Assembly: GCA_030606215.1 (NCBI GenBank) | Contig: JAUWGW010000004.1 | Coordinates: forward strand, 1-64,000 | Direction: 5' to 3' | DNA length: 64,000 bases | From: a bacterium | GTDB lineage: Bacteria > NPL-UPA2 > JAUVJM01 | Part shown: positions 18,781-28,394 of the stretch, one piece after another | How positions within the stretch are numbered: position 1 is the first letter of the stretch | Layout of the letters: each line of letters opens with the position of its first letter | Program-made: the position numbers and the translations under genes | The notes under the pieces: generated by a model | Seen by the model: only the letters and a program-made list of their open reading frames with translations | The model's database searches: none | What the model was told of the DNA's origin: nothing

Positions 18781-19910
18781 TGCCGACGAGTGTTATAAAT
18801 ATAAATCCGGATGCGCCTGAAAAAGAGAAAATAAGACAGGCGGGTTCTGTAATCAGGCAGGGAGGGCTTGTTGCTTTCCCAACGGACACTGTATATGGTC
18901 TTGGAGTTGATGCATTTAACGAAACTGCTATATCGCAGGTGTATAAGGTGAAAAAGAGGGACAGAAAAAAACCTTTAAGCATACTTATAAGTAAAGAAGA
19001 AGAATTGCATGACCTTGTAACAAAAATTCCTGAACCCGCAAAGGTATTGATGGAAAAATTCTGGCCGGGTCCCCTCACTCTAATTCTACCTGCTTCAAAC
19101 AGGCTCAGCAAACTACTCACCGCAAATTCAGGAACCATTGGTGTTAGAATCCCCGATAACAAAATTGCTCTCGCTCTTATCAGGGAAAGCGGGGTTCCAA
19201 TTACTTCCCCAAGTGCGAACATATCAGGACATCCTGACCCTAAGAGTCAAGAAGATGTATTGAGGGAACTTGGAGGGGAAATTGACCTGGTTATTGATAG
19301 CGGCCCATCAGATTCAGGATTGTCTTCAACTGTAGCGGATTTAACAGGAGAGAGTTTGAATATCCTCCGTGAGGGCAAAATTTCAAAAACAAATCTTGAG
19401 GAAATACTGAATGAAAAGAAGGTAGTCTTGTTTGTATGCACCGGGAATAGCTGCCGCAGCGTCATTGCAGAAGCGCTGTTTAAAAAGATGCTCGTGGAAG
19501 CTATGGAACAACATCCGTCAAAAAGAGAAATTTTAGCAAAGATAGAGGTTCTCTCCGCCGGTGTATCTCCTTTCCCCGGGATGAGTTCACCTCCAGGGAC
19601 ATTGAAAGTGATGCAGGCAGAAGGGATAGATGTCTCAGGGCGCAGAGCAATTTCGCTGACACCCGAGCTCACAAGAAAATCCTCACTTATACTCGTAATG
19701 GAAGAAAGGCATAAAAGAGTAATTTTGAATATGGTTCCGGATTGTGGGGATAAAATAGCTCTTTTGAAAGAGTTCTCGGAAAATAGAGCTGAAAATCTTA
19801 ATATACCTGACCCTATAGGGCGTTCACTTGAAGTGTATAAAAAGTGCACCTCCGAGATAAAAAGCGGGCTCGAAGGACTTATGAAAAAAATACTAAAAAC
19901 AGGGATTTAG
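18780..19910 (+). CDS. TsaC/Sua5 domain fused to a low-molecular-weight protein tyrosine phosphatase
   Basis: Two enzymes in one 376-residue chain. Residues ~1-210 are a YrdC/TsaC domain (GGLVAFPTDTVYGLG, KPLSILI, FWPGPLTLIL, SPSANISG), which makes threonylcarbamoyl-AMP for t6A in ANN-decoding tRNAs. Residues ~220-376 are an LMW-PTP domain with the active-site loop VCTGNSCRS (C-x5-R-S) and the general-acid segment IPDPIG. It overlaps purD by one base, and rpiB follows after 5 nt. Sua5, LMW-PTP, rpiB and a dCMP deaminase commonly cluster; here the first two are one protein. TsaE and TsaB are at 42184-43822. Confidence 0.92.
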   Translation: MPTSVININPDAPEKEKIRQAGSVIRQGGLVAFPTDTVYGLGVDAFNETAISQVYKVKKRDRKKPLSILISKEEELHDLVTKIPEPAKVLMEKFWPGPLTLILPASNRLSKLLTANSGTIGVRIPDNKIALALIRESGVPITSPSANISGHPDPKSQEDVLRELGGEIDLVIDSGPSDSGLSSTVADLTGESLNILREGKISKTNLEEILNEKKVVLFVCTGNSCRSVIAEALFKKMLVEAMEQHPSKREILAKIEVLSAGVSPFPGMSSPPGTLKVMQAEGIDVSGRRAISLTPELTRKSSLILVMEERHKRVILNMVPDCGDKIALLKEFSENRAENLNIPDPIGRSLEVYKKCTSEIKSGLEGLMKKILKTGI

Positions 19911-19915
19911 AATTT

Positions 19916-20377
19916 ATGAATATAGCAATTGGAAGTGACCATGGAGGATGGGAACTGAAAAAGAAGGTTAAAAAATACCTTGAGAAAGAAGGAATAGAAG
20001 TGAAAGATTTCGGCACAGAAAACAGCAGCTCATGCGATTATCCCGATTTTGCGCTTCCTGTAGCTGAAACAGCAAAGGTAGAAAAGACGAGAGGAATTCT
20101 CATCTGCACAACAGGTATTGGTATGTCAATCACCGCTAATAAAGTGCCAGGTGTGAGAGCCGCTCTATGCAATAATGTGGAGACTGCGCGATTAAGTCGC
20201 GAACACAATGATGCGAATGTGCTTGTTCTTAGTGCAAAGACGGTGGAAGAAGAGAAATTAGAACATATTCTGCAAGTCTGGTTAAACACAAGTTTCACAG
20301 GTAATGAACGACACATACGCAGACTTAACAAAGTAAAACAAATTGAAGAAAAGTATTCATCGTCCAGACTGGGATAG
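19916..20377 (+). CDS. rpiB: Ribose-5-phosphate isomerase B
   Basis: A 153-residue RpiB/LacAB-family isomerase interconverting ribose-5-P and ribulose-5-P. Diagnostic text: [13 protein letters not shown] at the N-terminus, [25 protein letters not shown] (phosphate-binding and catalytic Cys region), and [15 protein letters not shown]. The ATG at 19916 opens the first strand; the frame's upstream extension overlaps the fusion gene and has no family support. The gene overlaps the deaminase gene by 35 nt. Confidence 0.94.
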   Translation: MNIAIGSDHGGWELKKKVKKYLEKEGIEVKDFGTENSSSCDYPDFALPVAETAKVEKTRGILICTTGIGMSITANKVPGVRAALCNNVETARLSREHNDANVLVLSAKTVEEEKLEHILQVWLNTSFTGNERHIRRLNKVKQIEEKYSSSRLG

Positions 20378-20807
20378 TTATTTCCTTGAAATAGCCCGGA
20401 CAGTAGCCAAGCGTTCAACCTGTCTCAGAAGGCAGGTTGGAGCTGTCATGGTGAGAGACAAACAAATTCTCTCAACAGGCTATAACGGTGCACCTGCAGG
20501 AATTGCACATTGTGATACAGCTGGTTGTCTCAGAGAAAAATTAAAAGTGCCGCCCGGGGAAAGACACGAACTCTGCCGCGGGCTCCATGCTGAGCAGAAT
20601 GCAATTATTCAGGCCGCAGTTCATGGTGTGAGTATAGACCGCAGCACGATGTACTGCACACATGAACCATGTTCAGTCTGCTCCAAAATGATTATAAATG
20701 CAGGAATAAAGACCGTAGTGGTGGGAGGGAACTACCCCGATAAGCTGGCAAGGGAGATATTGAAAGAAGCCGGAGTCAAGGTAATAAATGCTCAGCATAG
20801 GAGATAA
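20343..20807 (+). CDS. comEB: dCMP deaminase family protein
   Basis: A 154-residue cytidine/deoxycytidylate deaminase. The zinc site is complete: LHAEQNAI (His and catalytic Glu) and EPCSVC (two Cys). It matches the ComEB-type dCMP deaminases that supply dUMP for dTMP synthesis ([38 protein letters not shown]). The start appears to be a TTG at 20343, because no ATG or GTG precedes the conserved RPDWD; no strong ribosome site is visible, fitting coupling to rpiB. Confidence 0.92.
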   Translation: MKKSIHRPDWDSYFLEIARTVAKRSTCLRRQVGAVMVRDKQILSTGYNGAPAGIAHCDTAGCLREKLKVPPGERHELCRGLHAEQNAIIQAAVHGVSIDRSTMYCTHEPCSVCSKMIINAGIKTVVVGGNYPDKLAREILKEAGVKVINAQHRR

Positions 20808-20812
20808 TTCAA

Positions 20813-21322
20813 ATGGCGCATCCTTTAGTTCAGTTAGCAATAGACGCAATACACTGCTTCGTGGAAGAAGGAAGAATAATCACGCAACCCGCCGCACTTG
20901 CAGATGAAATGCAGGAGAGGGCAGGGGTATTTGTCTCATTGAAAAAACACGGAGAACTTCGCGGCTGCATTGGCACTTTTGAACCAACCCAGCCAAACGT
21001 AGCGCTTGAAATCACTCATAATGCAATCAGTGCCGCAATTAGAGACCCGAGATTCCCGCCAGTCAGACCCGATGAACTACCTGAGCTCAGCTACTCAGTG
21101 GATGTACTCACAAAACCTGAACCCGTTGCCGATACGAAAGACCTTGAGCCAAAACGATATGGAGTGATTGTTGAATCCGGGGGGAGAAGAGGCTTACTAC
21201 TACCTGACCTGGAAGGAGTGGATACAGTTGAACATCAACTCTCTATTGCCAGGCAGAAAGCAGGAATCGGAGAAGGGGAACCTGTTAAAACTTATCGGTT
21301 TGAGGTGAAGAGGTATAAGTAA
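20813..21322 (+). CDS. AMMECR1-domain protein (AmmeMemoRadiSam protein A type)
   Basis: A 169-residue AMMECR1 domain protein with the signature [10 protein letters not shown] (about residues 47-56), then [22 protein letters not shown] and a C-terminal [10 protein letters not shown]. In other bacteria this domain is encoded with a Memo-like dioxygenase and a radical SAM protein; neither partner is in this window. Function is not established. It lies 5 nt after the deaminase gene. Its last 38 nt overlap the 3' end of the convergent chaperone gene. Confidence 0.88.
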   Translation: MAHPLVQLAIDAIHCFVEEGRIITQPAALADEMQERAGVFVSLKKHGELRGCIGTFEPTQPNVALEITHNAISAAIRDPRFPPVRPDELPELSYSVDVLTKPEPVADTKDLEPKRYGVIVESGGRRGLLLPDLEGVDTVEHQLSIARQKAGIGEGEPVKTYRFEVKRYK

Positions 21323-22721
21323 TACGGAAACTTGCCCTTTCTTTCAATAACCAGAACCAATCCCGGAATATTCTCTCCCTTTTGCCCTCAAGCAGAATTC
21401 TGTAGAGTTTGTCTTCCTCTTCACTGAATTTTTTCTCATCAATGTTTTTCCTCTCCCCAAACCTTAGAACACAGAATCCTAATGGGATTCCCACCATATC
21501 AAACGGGCTGTCTTCACTCAAACTGAATGCAACACGCCTGAACCCGGGTACAACTCCTAACTCCTTGATATAGCCATTTCGTGTGAAGAAATCTGTATCC
21601 GTTACCTTCATTGAATATTTCCTTGCGATAGCGGTAATATCCTTTTTCTCCCTCAATGTATGCAGACAGCGTTCCGCTTTAGACCGAGCGAGTTTCGAAG
21701 ATTCAATCCTTCTCAATTTTTCCTCCACTCTCTCTGCGGCATCCTGCAAGTTCTCAGGGAGAGAACTTTCTTTCCTATCAACCAGCTTCACTACATAGAA
21801 ACCCTCTCCCGCTCTTATCAAATCACTGACTTCTCCAACTTCCATAGAAAAGGCTGTGTCAATACATCCTGGGGGCACAGTTCCGGTACTGCCTTTCTCA
21901 AGGTAGTCTGTTTCTTCAGCCTTCAGCTCATCCCAACTTCTTTCCCCTTCCTCAAGTAGAGATAGAAGTTCCTCCCCTTCTTCCTCAGCTTTCTCCAACG
22001 CACCCTCCACTTTCACATCTCCAGGTTTAAAGAAAACATATTCTAATTTCACCTTCTCGGGCAGTCTGAACTCCTCACGATGTGATTCAAAATAATCCCT
22101 GATCTGTTTCTCAGTTATGCTTACCTCCTTCTCAAAATCACAGGATTTAAAAAGAACATATTTCACTTTTACCTCTTCATTCGCGAATCTATAGTACTGT
22201 CTCAATTCCTGTTGTGTGAGCTTTACGCAGTTAGTAATACTACGCCTTAGTTTGGATATAGAAACTTCCGTCCTCATCCCATCCTCGAAATATTCCGGCC
22301 CAACCCCGAAATGTTCTCGCAATACAGCGCGATAGATTTCATTATCAAACTTGCCATCTTTTTGAAATGCAGGGACTGAACTCACTACGGAAACAAGTTC
22401 ACTATCGCTCGCTCTTATACCTTTAAGCTCTGCGTATTTTAGCAGGATAATGTTTTCCCACGCCTCCTTTTCCAGATTGAGGAATTTCGCAACCTCATCA
22501 AACTGCCTGCCATAGCGCATCACAGCCAGGCTTGTCACCCAGTATAAAGACCTGCGGTATTCATTAAATGAAATTTTTCTGCCATATACCTCTCCAACGG
22601 ATGCTGGTGTTCGAGTCCCACGAATACGCCTGGAGCCATAGAATATTATGAAACTCGGGATTATAACTATTATAGTAGCCCAGAGTATCCCCTTCATTTG
22701 TTTTCTAAGTATTCTCAGCAT
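21285..22721 (-). CDS. PpiD/SurA-like periplasmic peptidyl-prolyl isomerase
   Basis: A 478-residue protein with one N-terminal membrane anchor ([20 protein letters not shown], about 10-29), then a SurA_N-type helical chaperone domain ([20 protein letters not shown] onward) and a parvulin-like PPIase domain around 225-315 ([32 protein letters not shown]). This is the PpiD layout: an inner-membrane-anchored chaperone that helps envelope proteins fold after secretion. It has its own sigma70-type promoter and lies below lpxD on the same strand. Confidence 0.82.
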   Translation of the reverse strand: MLRILRKQMKGILWATIIVIIPSFIIFYGSRRIRGTRTPASVGEVYGRKISFNEYRRSLYWVTSLAVMRYGRQFDEVAKFLNLEKEAWENIILLKYAELKGIRASDSELVSVVSSVPAFQKDGKFDNEIYRAVLREHFGVGPEYFEDGMRTEVSISKLRRSITNCVKLTQQELRQYYRFANEEVKVKYVLFKSCDFEKEVSITEKQIRDYFESHREEFRLPEKVKLEYVFFKPGDVKVEGALEKAEEEGEELLSLLEEGERSWDELKAEETDYLEKGSTGTVPPGCIDTAFSMEVGEVSDLIRAGEGFYVVKLVDRKESSLPENLQDAAERVEEKLRRIESSKLARSKAERCLHTLREKKDITAIARKYSMKVTDTDFFTRNGYIKELGVVPGFRRVAFSLSEDSPFDMVGIPLGFCVLRFGERKNIDEKKFSEEEDKLYRILLEGKRERIFRDWFWLLKERASFRITYTSSPQTDKF

Positions 22722-22746
22722 ATCTATTTATCCCTCACAGAATGCG

Positions 22747-22774
22747 ATTATATCACATAGAGGAAACAAGTCAA
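22747..22774 (-). promoter_or_regulatory. sigma70-type promoter of the ppiD-like gene
   Basis: On the minus strand, TTGACT (22769-22774), a 16-nt spacer and a perfect TATAAT (22747-22752), followed by an AGGGA ribosome site before the ATG at 22721. It gives the chaperone gene expression independent of lpxD. Confidence 0.7.
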
Positions 22775-22817
22775 TACAGGAAGAATGAGATGAATTAAGA
22801 TAGGGGGTAGAAAGAGG

Positions 22818-23855
22818 CTACTTGGTTTTCTCTTCAAGGGTGCGGAGTTTTCGCTCCAGTTCCCGAACAGTTTTTATAAGTTGCGGCACTCTCCGGAAAT
22901 TTGCTTTCAGCCGTTTCTCTTCCTCATGAGGTTTTGCGGGGAAACCTGAAACACATGAATTTGGCGGGACACTCTTCGTAACTCCTGCTCTTGCGGCAAC
23001 CGTAGCATTATCACCGACAGTTAAGTGCCCGGCAATTCCTGCTTGCCCTGCGACGGTTACTCCCTTCCCGAGAACTGCGGTACCGGAAATTCCAACCTGA
23101 GCAACAATAATGGAATTCTCACCTATAACTACATTATGAGCAATCTGGACGAGATTATCTATCTTCGTTCCTTTCCCGATGAGAGTTTTCCCAATGGTTG
23201 CTCTGTCTATTGTTACGTTCGCCCCGATTTCCACGTCATCTTCTATAATCACGGTCCCGATTTGTGGAACCTTGTGGTGAACCCCTTTCACGGGAGCAAA
23301 TCCAAACCCATCGCTGCCTATTACAGTTCCGCTGTGTATAATACATCTTTTACCTATGGTTATCTTCTCCCTGATTGTTACGCGGGGGTAGACAAGTGTC
23401 TCATTTCCAATCCTGGATTTTCTGCCGACACATACCTGAGGGGAAATTATGACATCATCACCAATCTCAACTTGATCTTCCAGAACAACATATGCCTGGA
23501 CTGATACTCGCTTACCAAACTTTACTCCCCTACCAATAACAACCGTTGGATGAACTCCAACTGGAGGACCTGGTTCTCCATTACCGTTTGCCCAGAGTTC
23601 CATCACCTTTGTAAAAGCTAAATACGGGTCATCAGCCCGCACAAGTGCTCTGCGGCCATTCTGCACATCCCTGGAGACAATAACAGCCGACGCATTGGTT
23701 AAATTCATCAGCGATGCGTATTTGGAATTGGCTACGAAGGTTAGCTCGCCCTCCTTAGCTTCCTTTATCCCGGCAACTCCGCTGATGACTATATCCTCAT
23801 CCCCAACTATCTCGCCATCAACAAGCGAAGCTATTTCTTTCAATGAAACTAACAT
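22818..23855 (-). CDS. lpxD: UDP-3-O-acylglucosamine N-acyltransferase
   Basis: A 345-residue LpxD, adding the N-linked acyl chain in lipid A synthesis. The N-terminal uridine-binding domain ([30 protein letters not shown]) is followed by a long left-handed beta-helix of hexapeptide repeats (about 100-300) that includes [20 protein letters not shown] and the catalytic His in [15 protein letters not shown]-terminal helix follows. AGGGAG precedes the ATG. It stands alone, away from other lpx genes, behind a sigma54-type promoter and a structured leader. Confidence 0.95.
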   Translation of the reverse strand: MLVSLKEIASLVDGEIVGDEDIVISGVAGIKEAKEGELTFVANSKYASLMNLTNASAVIVSRDVQNGRRALVRADDPYLAFTKVMELWANGNGEPGPPVGVHPTVVIGRGVKFGKRVSVQAYVVLEDQVEIGDDVIISPQVCVGRKSRIGNETLVYPRVTIREKITIGKRCIIHSGTVIGSDGFGFAPVKGVHHKVPQIGTVIIEDDVEIGANVTIDRATIGKTLIGKGTKIDNLVQIAHNVVIGENSIIVAQVGISGTAVLGKGVTVAGQAGIAGHLTVGDNATVAARAGVTKSVPPNSCVSGFPAKPHEEEKRLKANFRRVPQLIKTVRELERKLRTLEEKTK

Positions 23856-23972
23856 CTATCTAACTCCCTGGTTCAGCAGAGAGGGCAGAGTAAAGAAGGA
23901 ACCGAGCAAACTCTGCCCTTTGAGGGCTTTTCTCTCCACTGAAGAAGCCAAATCTAATCTCGGGTAATCCAT
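23856..23972 (-). CDS. Possible 38-residue leader peptide before lpxD
   Basis: An ATG at 23972 opens a 38-codon frame whose TAG directly abuts the lpxD ATG. The ATG falls one base after the start expected from the sigma54 promoter at 23984-23999, and no Shine-Dalgarno precedes it, so it could only be a leaderless ORF. The peptide (MDYPRLDLASSVERKALKG at its start) is not a family I recognise. It could equally be an untranslated leader. Confidence 0.25.
   Translation of the reverse strand: MDYPRLDLASSVERKALKGQSLLGSFFTLPSLLNQGVR
23881..23931 (-). promoter_or_regulatory. Alternative hairpins in the lpxD leader
   Basis: On the minus strand GCCCTcaaAGGGC can form a small hairpin. The same GGGC is also the start of GGGCAGAGT, which pairs with ACTCTGCCC about 18 nt further on. 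The two structures share bases and exclude each other, as in an attenuator. No U-run follows, so this is not an intrinsic terminator; it could affect translation of lpxD. Confidence 0.4.
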
Positions 23973-23983
23973 CACAACAAGAC

Positions 23984-23999
23984 AGCAATTTCCGTGCCA
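23984..23999 (-). promoter_or_regulatory. sigma54-type promoter facing lpxD
   Basis: The minus strand reads CTGGCACG-GAAA-TTGCT, an exact fit to the -24/-12 consensus (TGGCACG, 4 nt, TTGCW). The expected start is near base 23973. It lies between the sigma54-activator gene and lpxD, in the same direction. No clear activator-binding dyad was proven in the ~120 nt upstream. Confidence 0.75.
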
Positions 24000-24123
24000 G
24001 TTGCACACACCCCGGATGAAGCTCCTTCCTAAGCCCCCATTGTAGGACAACTTGCGTCTACCCATTTTCCTTTCCCTGCTCTATCTACCTACCCACCGTC
24101 AGGCAGATTATGTGGTATTTTTA

Positions 24124-25494
24124 CTACATGCCTGATTTTGGTTCTATGTCTAACTTCTTCAACTTCTCATAAAAATTTTTTCTATCCATACCTGAAAGCT
24201 TAGCGGCTTCTGTTATATTCCCACCAGTAGCTCTGAGTATCCCTGTAAAAAATTCTCTCTCAAACGATTCAAGAACTTCTTTTTTCGCATCCTGATACGA
24301 ATCTATCTTAATATTATCCCACTTCCTGAGTGAAAGGTCAAGAGGAAGATCTTTATTCTGGAGGATTTTTCCTCTCGCGAGGACAACAGCCCTCTCTATA
24401 ACATTTTCCAGTTCCCTGACATTACCAGGCCAGTCATAACTGGATAGCAGCTTCATTGCAGACGGTGAAATCTCTTTTATCTCTTTCCTGAGCTCGCGAC
24501 TGTATAGACTCAGGAAATACTTCGCAAGAAGGGGGATATCTTCCGGTCTCTCCCTTAAAGGCGCTAACTCAATCGGAACTACATTTAAACGATAATACAG
24601 GTCTTCACGAAAAGTCCCTTCCCCTATTGCCTTCTTTAAATCCATATTCGTTGCCGCAATAATCCGCACATCAACCCGAATAGTTCTTGTCCCGCCAACC
24701 CTCTCAAACTCCTTTGTCTCAATCACCCTCAGCAAACTACTCTGAAGAGCCTGACTCATAGCACCAACCTCATCCAGAAAAAGGCTCCCCCCATCAGCCA
24801 GTTCAAATCTCCCCCTATGGTCCGTATGAGCACCTGTGAAAGCTCCCTTAACATGTCCGAATAATTCTGATTCAAGAAGTGTTTCTGAAAGAGCCGCACA
24901 ATTGACAACAATAAATGGCCTCTCAGCTCTTTTCCCGCCGAAATGTATAGCTCGGGCAACAAGTTCTTTCCCTGTGCCACTCTCACCACATATAAGAACC
25001 GTGCTTTTTATATCAGCTACTTTTCCGATAAGTTCAGAGACTTCCTGTATCTGCGGGCTTGCGCTGATTATATTGAATTTAGTTTTTAGCTCCTCCTGTT
25101 GAAATTCTTTCTCTTTGACGAGGCGCTCTACATTTAGAGCTCTTGACACTATAAGTTTCATTTCCTCTACATCAAAAGGCTTGAGAATATAATCGTATGC
25201 GCCCTGCTTCATAGCTTCCACTGCTGTCGCAACAGTCCCGTAGGCAGTCATTATAATGACAGGCAGTTTCTCATCAAGTTCTCTGATTCTCCTGAGCAGT
25301 TCCATTCCGTCCATCACGGGCATTTTCATGTCCGCAATAACAAGATGAAATGCAGCTTCGGAAATCTTTTTTATAGCTTCTTCCCCATTTTTTGCTTCTG
25401 CCACAGAATACCCTTCCTCCTCAAGAGCTATCTGCAAGACCCGGCGCATCTTCAGTTCATCATCAACCACAAGAATATTCACCGCTCCGCTCAC
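24124..25494 (-). CDS. NtrC-family sigma54-dependent response regulator
   Basis: A 456-residue regulator with three domains: receiver (phospho-acceptor Asp55 in LVIADMKMP), AAA+ ATPase with Walker A GESGTGKE (170-177) and the sigma54-contacting GAFTGA loop (217-222), then a C-terminal Fis-type helix-turn-helix (GGNITEAAKLSGMDRKNFYEKL, about 425-446). It would be activated by the kinase encoded 19 nt upstream and would remodel sigma54 holoenzyme. A sigma54-type promoter lies just downstream, facing lpxD. It is the last gene of the SPFH/ABC block. Confidence 0.95.
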   Translation of the reverse strand: MSGAVNILVVDDELKMRRVLQIALEEEGYSVAEAKNGEEAIKKISEAAFHLVIADMKMPVMDGMELLRRIRELDEKLPVIIMTAYGTVATAVEAMKQGAYDYILKPFDVEEMKLIVSRALNVERLVKEKEFQQEELKTKFNIISASPQIQEVSELIGKVADIKSTVLICGESGTGKELVARAIHFGGKRAERPFIVVNCAALSETLLESELFGHVKGAFTGAHTDHRGRFELADGGSLFLDEVGAMSQALQSSLLRVIETKEFERVGGTRTIRVDVRIIAATNMDLKKAIGEGTFREDLYYRLNVVPIELAPLRERPEDIPLLAKYFLSLYSRELRKEIKEISPSAMKLLSSYDWPGNVRELENVIERAVVLARGKILQNKDLPLDLSLRKWDNIKIDSYQDAKKEVLESFEREFFTGILRATGGNITEAAKLSGMDRKNFYEKLKKLDIEPKSGM

Positions 25495-25513
25495 AACTTT
25501 CTTTCCTCTGTCC

Positions 25514-27127
25514 CTATTTTTTTAGCCTTACTGTGAAAACACTTCCCTCATTAATCCTGCTTTTAACGGTAATTATCCCGTTGTGAGTTTCAATAATTTT
25601 ATGGACAATCGAAAGTCCTAACCCCGACCCTTCATCCCTTGTAGAAAAAAACGGGTTGAAAATCTTCCCGAGTATTTCTCCTGGAATACCAATACCTGTA
25701 TCAGCAAAACTTACCTCAACATAATTCCGATGAGAACCTATCTTAACTGCAAGCTTCCCTCCATCCGGCATTGATTCGACAGCATTTATTATCAGATTTA
25801 AAAATGCCTGCGAAAGCTGTTCCGAATCAACTTTTGCCGGAGGCATGTGAGCTTCAAAATCTTTTTCAATTTTGATATGCGCACCCGATAACCTTGGTTC
25901 TGCAAGATGAAGACTCCTCTCCACAATATCCTCTATTCTTCCTTCTTCCAGATTCAATTTTCTCGGTCTTGCAAAATCCAGGAAATTACTGACAACTCTG
26001 TCTAATCTATCAACCTCTTCCATTATGAAACTCGTCAGTTCCTTCGCTTTCTCATCCCCTCCGGCATTTTTCTTTAGAACCTGAGCTGAGCTTTTGATAA
26101 TTCCAAGCGGATTTCTTATTTCATGAGCCACACCAGCAGATAGTTCCCCGAGCGCGGCGAGCCTATCCTTCCTCCGCAATTCTTCTTCAAGCTGTCTCAA
26201 CTCTCTCAGCTTGCCTGTCATATGGTTGAATGCATTGCTTAATTCTGCAAGTTCCTCACTTGACCTGATATTCATTTCCTGATCCAAATCTCCTTCCGCT
26301 ACTGCGTGCACACCCCTTGCAAATAGTCTGATAGGGTTGGATATATGTTTTGCCATTGCATAACCAAGACCCCCTGCCATAATAATGCAAAGTCCGAGCA
26401 AAACCGGGAAAAAATACCACGTGGTCGTAGTTTCCGAAAACCCGTAGCGTTTTGGAATACCGAAGAAAATCATACCGGCAATCCTGCCTTCTCCGGTTCT
26501 GAGAGGCTGATAATACGCCTCATATTTCACTCCCTGAAACAAAGCGTTCTTATCATAATAAGCTTCCCCCCGACGGAAAGCTTCCTCCATCAACTCTACC
26601 TGTGTGCCGGGAGTCCGGCGTGATTCACCTTTCCTATAAAGAACATTAACTTCAACATCAGTAAGAAGGGACATATCCTGCGCAAAACTTTTCCCGAGCT
26701 GATAACCGATTATTAAATCGCCGAGATAGTTCCCATCATAAGATACGGAGGTAACTGCACCCGCAATTAGAGCTTCCGGCTTCTCAAGCTGGATGATATC
26801 CTTCCCATATGAATTCTTCTTCCCCCCATCTACCACCCACAGGATAAGAGGGTGCCCTGTCTGAATTACCCGCGGTGTCTCTCCACTGCGCAGGGAAGCT
26901 ATAAAACCTGGATTATCAATCAAGAATTTCGCAATCTGTTCAGCACGGTTTTCATAATCCTGGACTATTTTCATTGTCTTCTCAGACGCTTTCCTGATAT
27001 CACTCTCCTTTTGCTTCTCAAGCCTTTTTGCATTCATACTGACTACGATGACTGTTGATAGAAGCATCGGGATAAGCCCTATGAACAAAAAAGCCGCTAT
27101 GAGTTTATTCTGAAGTTTCGCTAACAT
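25514..27127 (-). CDS. Membrane sensor histidine kinase
   Basis: A 537-residue kinase: TM1 near the N-terminus (LIAAFLFIGLIPMLLSTVIVV), a periplasmic single-Cache-like sensor of about 230 residues, TM2 (WYFFPVLLGLCIIMAGGLGYAMA), HAMP, the H-box GVAHEIRNPLGIIKSS (about residue 340) and an HATPase_c domain (NLIINAVESM, DTGIGIP, GSGLGLSIVHKI). The ATG at 27127 is preferred over the longer frame because the longer one would overlap the upstream gene by 77 nt and precedes the conserved anchor. It pairs with the NtrC-family regulator downstream. Confidence 0.92.
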   Translation of the reverse strand: MLAKLQNKLIAAFLFIGLIPMLLSTVIVVSMNAKRLEKQKESDIRKASEKTMKIVQDYENRAEQIAKFLIDNPGFIASLRSGETPRVIQTGHPLILWVVDGGKKNSYGKDIIQLEKPEALIAGAVTSVSYDGNYLGDLIIGYQLGKSFAQDMSLLTDVEVNVLYRKGESRRTPGTQVELMEEAFRRGEAYYDKNALFQGVKYEAYYQPLRTGEGRIAGMIFFGIPKRYGFSETTTTWYFFPVLLGLCIIMAGGLGYAMAKHISNPIRLFARGVHAVAEGDLDQEMNIRSSEELAELSNAFNHMTGKLRELRQLEEELRRKDRLAALGELSAGVAHEIRNPLGIIKSSAQVLKKNAGGDEKAKELTSFIMEEVDRLDRVVSNFLDFARPRKLNLEEGRIEDIVERSLHLAEPRLSGAHIKIEKDFEAHMPPAKVDSEQLSQAFLNLIINAVESMPDGGKLAVKIGSHRNYVEVSFADTGIGIPGEILGKIFNPFFSTRDEGSGLGLSIVHKIIETHNGIITVKSRINEGSVFTVRLKK

Positions 27128-28388
27128 ACCCGAGTCTTTCCCTGAGACGGTTCTGCAAGTTTTGAGGGAACTCTCCCTCAAGAACTCGCTTCACAACGGA
27201 ATCCCTCATTACCTTGAACGGGGGTAATCTATAATTCTCGTTATCACCATATTTCTCCATATACTTTTTCCATATAAGCTTCGCAAGATTCTCAAGCCCG
27301 GCTGATTTCTCATCATCACCAATTGCAAGCGACATAAGTGCCTGTCTCAATATCCCATGAATCAGCGCTGACATTTCAAGCGGAGAAGCTCCCTTGATAT
27401 TTTCTCTTATACGGGCGAATATATAGTCTTCAAAGGGCAGACGATAGTGAACAGGGTTTAATTTCCGCAGTCTCCTGTAGCACTCAAGAGATTTCCTGTT
27501 CTGACCATAGGTATAAAGAAGCATCACAGATGATTGAAGAAAATTTTCATGTGCTGATGCTAACCCAGTTTCTCTTCCGTACTTCTCCATCATCTCACGG
27601 TAGAGGCGGTCTGCAGTATCTAAGAACCTGAAATCCGGTTCTGTTAGAATAAACCCCGCAGGTGTTCTGACAAACCTCCCTGTCTCACACAAGCTAATGA
27701 CTGCGTGAAGGATGAGTCTGTCGTAGTTGAGAGCTTGTTCTTCCCCGGAAACCTCAACTCCCTTTGTAAGCCAGTATATAGCATGGGACTGTGCCAGCCT
27801 CCAGTCAAGCGGCCCATAAATTTCCGTCAGTTCCAACATACGCTCCGGTTCAAGTTTCAACTCCTCCATCTCTTCAGAAAGTTTCATCTTGTAATACCAG
27901 TGAAACCTATCATGAAACTTGCCAATCTTATGAAGATATATCCACGCAAGTTCGCGGTAAAGCAGAGTGCTTCTCGGATTATATTTTAACCCCTCATCTC
28001 TCAACAATTCAATCCCGCGTTTTATCCAGGTCCAGCGTTCCTCCGCAGACGGCAATTCCACTGATATATTATAAGCCATGTTCCATGCATTATGCCCCCA
28101 GACCATCTCCATTCTCGGCTCCATCTTCCCTATCCAATCATAAATCTGGACCAGTTCAAAGAATTTGCCTGAGCGTTGTAACTCCATCGCCCTGATCCAG
28201 AGATAGTCCACAATAATGCCGCGAAATCCTCCAAGAGCCGTTGTCGCAAGGACAAGTTCAGGTGGAGCGCTTTCAAAAGGCGATGACAAAAGTTGGAACT
28301 CATCTCTTCCCTCATTCAGCTTCCCCAAACACAGGTGTGTAAGGGAGAAAAACACTACTATGAGAAGAAGAATAACTACACGCTTCAT
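27105..28388 (-). CDS. Secreted helical-repeat (TPR-like) protein of the SPFH/ABC cluster
   Basis: A 427-residue protein with an N-terminal signal or anchor (VVILLLIVVFFSLTHLCLG) and then an all-helical sequence. Segments such as FFELVQIYDWIGKMEPRMEM, LLYRELAWIYLHKIGKF and ESLECYRRLRKLNPVHYRLP (the last spanning about residues 310-330) have the helix-turn-helix rhythm and Pro/Asn-capped ends of TPR arrays. I recall similar proteins beside ABC-2 transporters in PVC-type genomes but know no assigned function. It lies 6 nt after the ABC permease gene and overlaps the kinase gene, so it is probably periplasmic and may link transporter and sensor (inference). Confidence 0.6.
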   Translation of the reverse strand: MKRVVILLLIVVFFSLTHLCLGKLNEGRDEFQLLSSPFESAPPELVLATTALGGFRGIIVDYLWIRAMELQRSGKFFELVQIYDWIGKMEPRMEMVWGHNAWNMAYNISVELPSAEERWTWIKRGIELLRDEGLKYNPRSTLLYRELAWIYLHKIGKFHDRFHWYYKMKLSEEMEELKLEPERMLELTEIYGPLDWRLAQSHAIYWLTKGVEVSGEEQALNYDRLILHAVISLCETGRFVRTPAGFILTEPDFRFLDTADRLYREMMEKYGRETGLASAHENFLQSSVMLLYTYGQNRKSLECYRRLRKLNPVHYRLPFEDYIFARIRENIKGASPLEMSALIHGILRQALMSLAIGDDEKSAGLENLAKLIWKKYMEKYGDNENYRLPPFKVMRDSVVKRVLEGEFPQNLQNRLRERLGYVSETSE

Positions 28389-28394
28389 ATTGCC

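Noticed and set aside
23856..24065. 69-codon ORF upstream of lpxD as a normal gene
   Set aside because: No ribosome site, no recognised family, and it spans the sigma54 promoter; only the shorter 38-codon frame is kept as a possibility.
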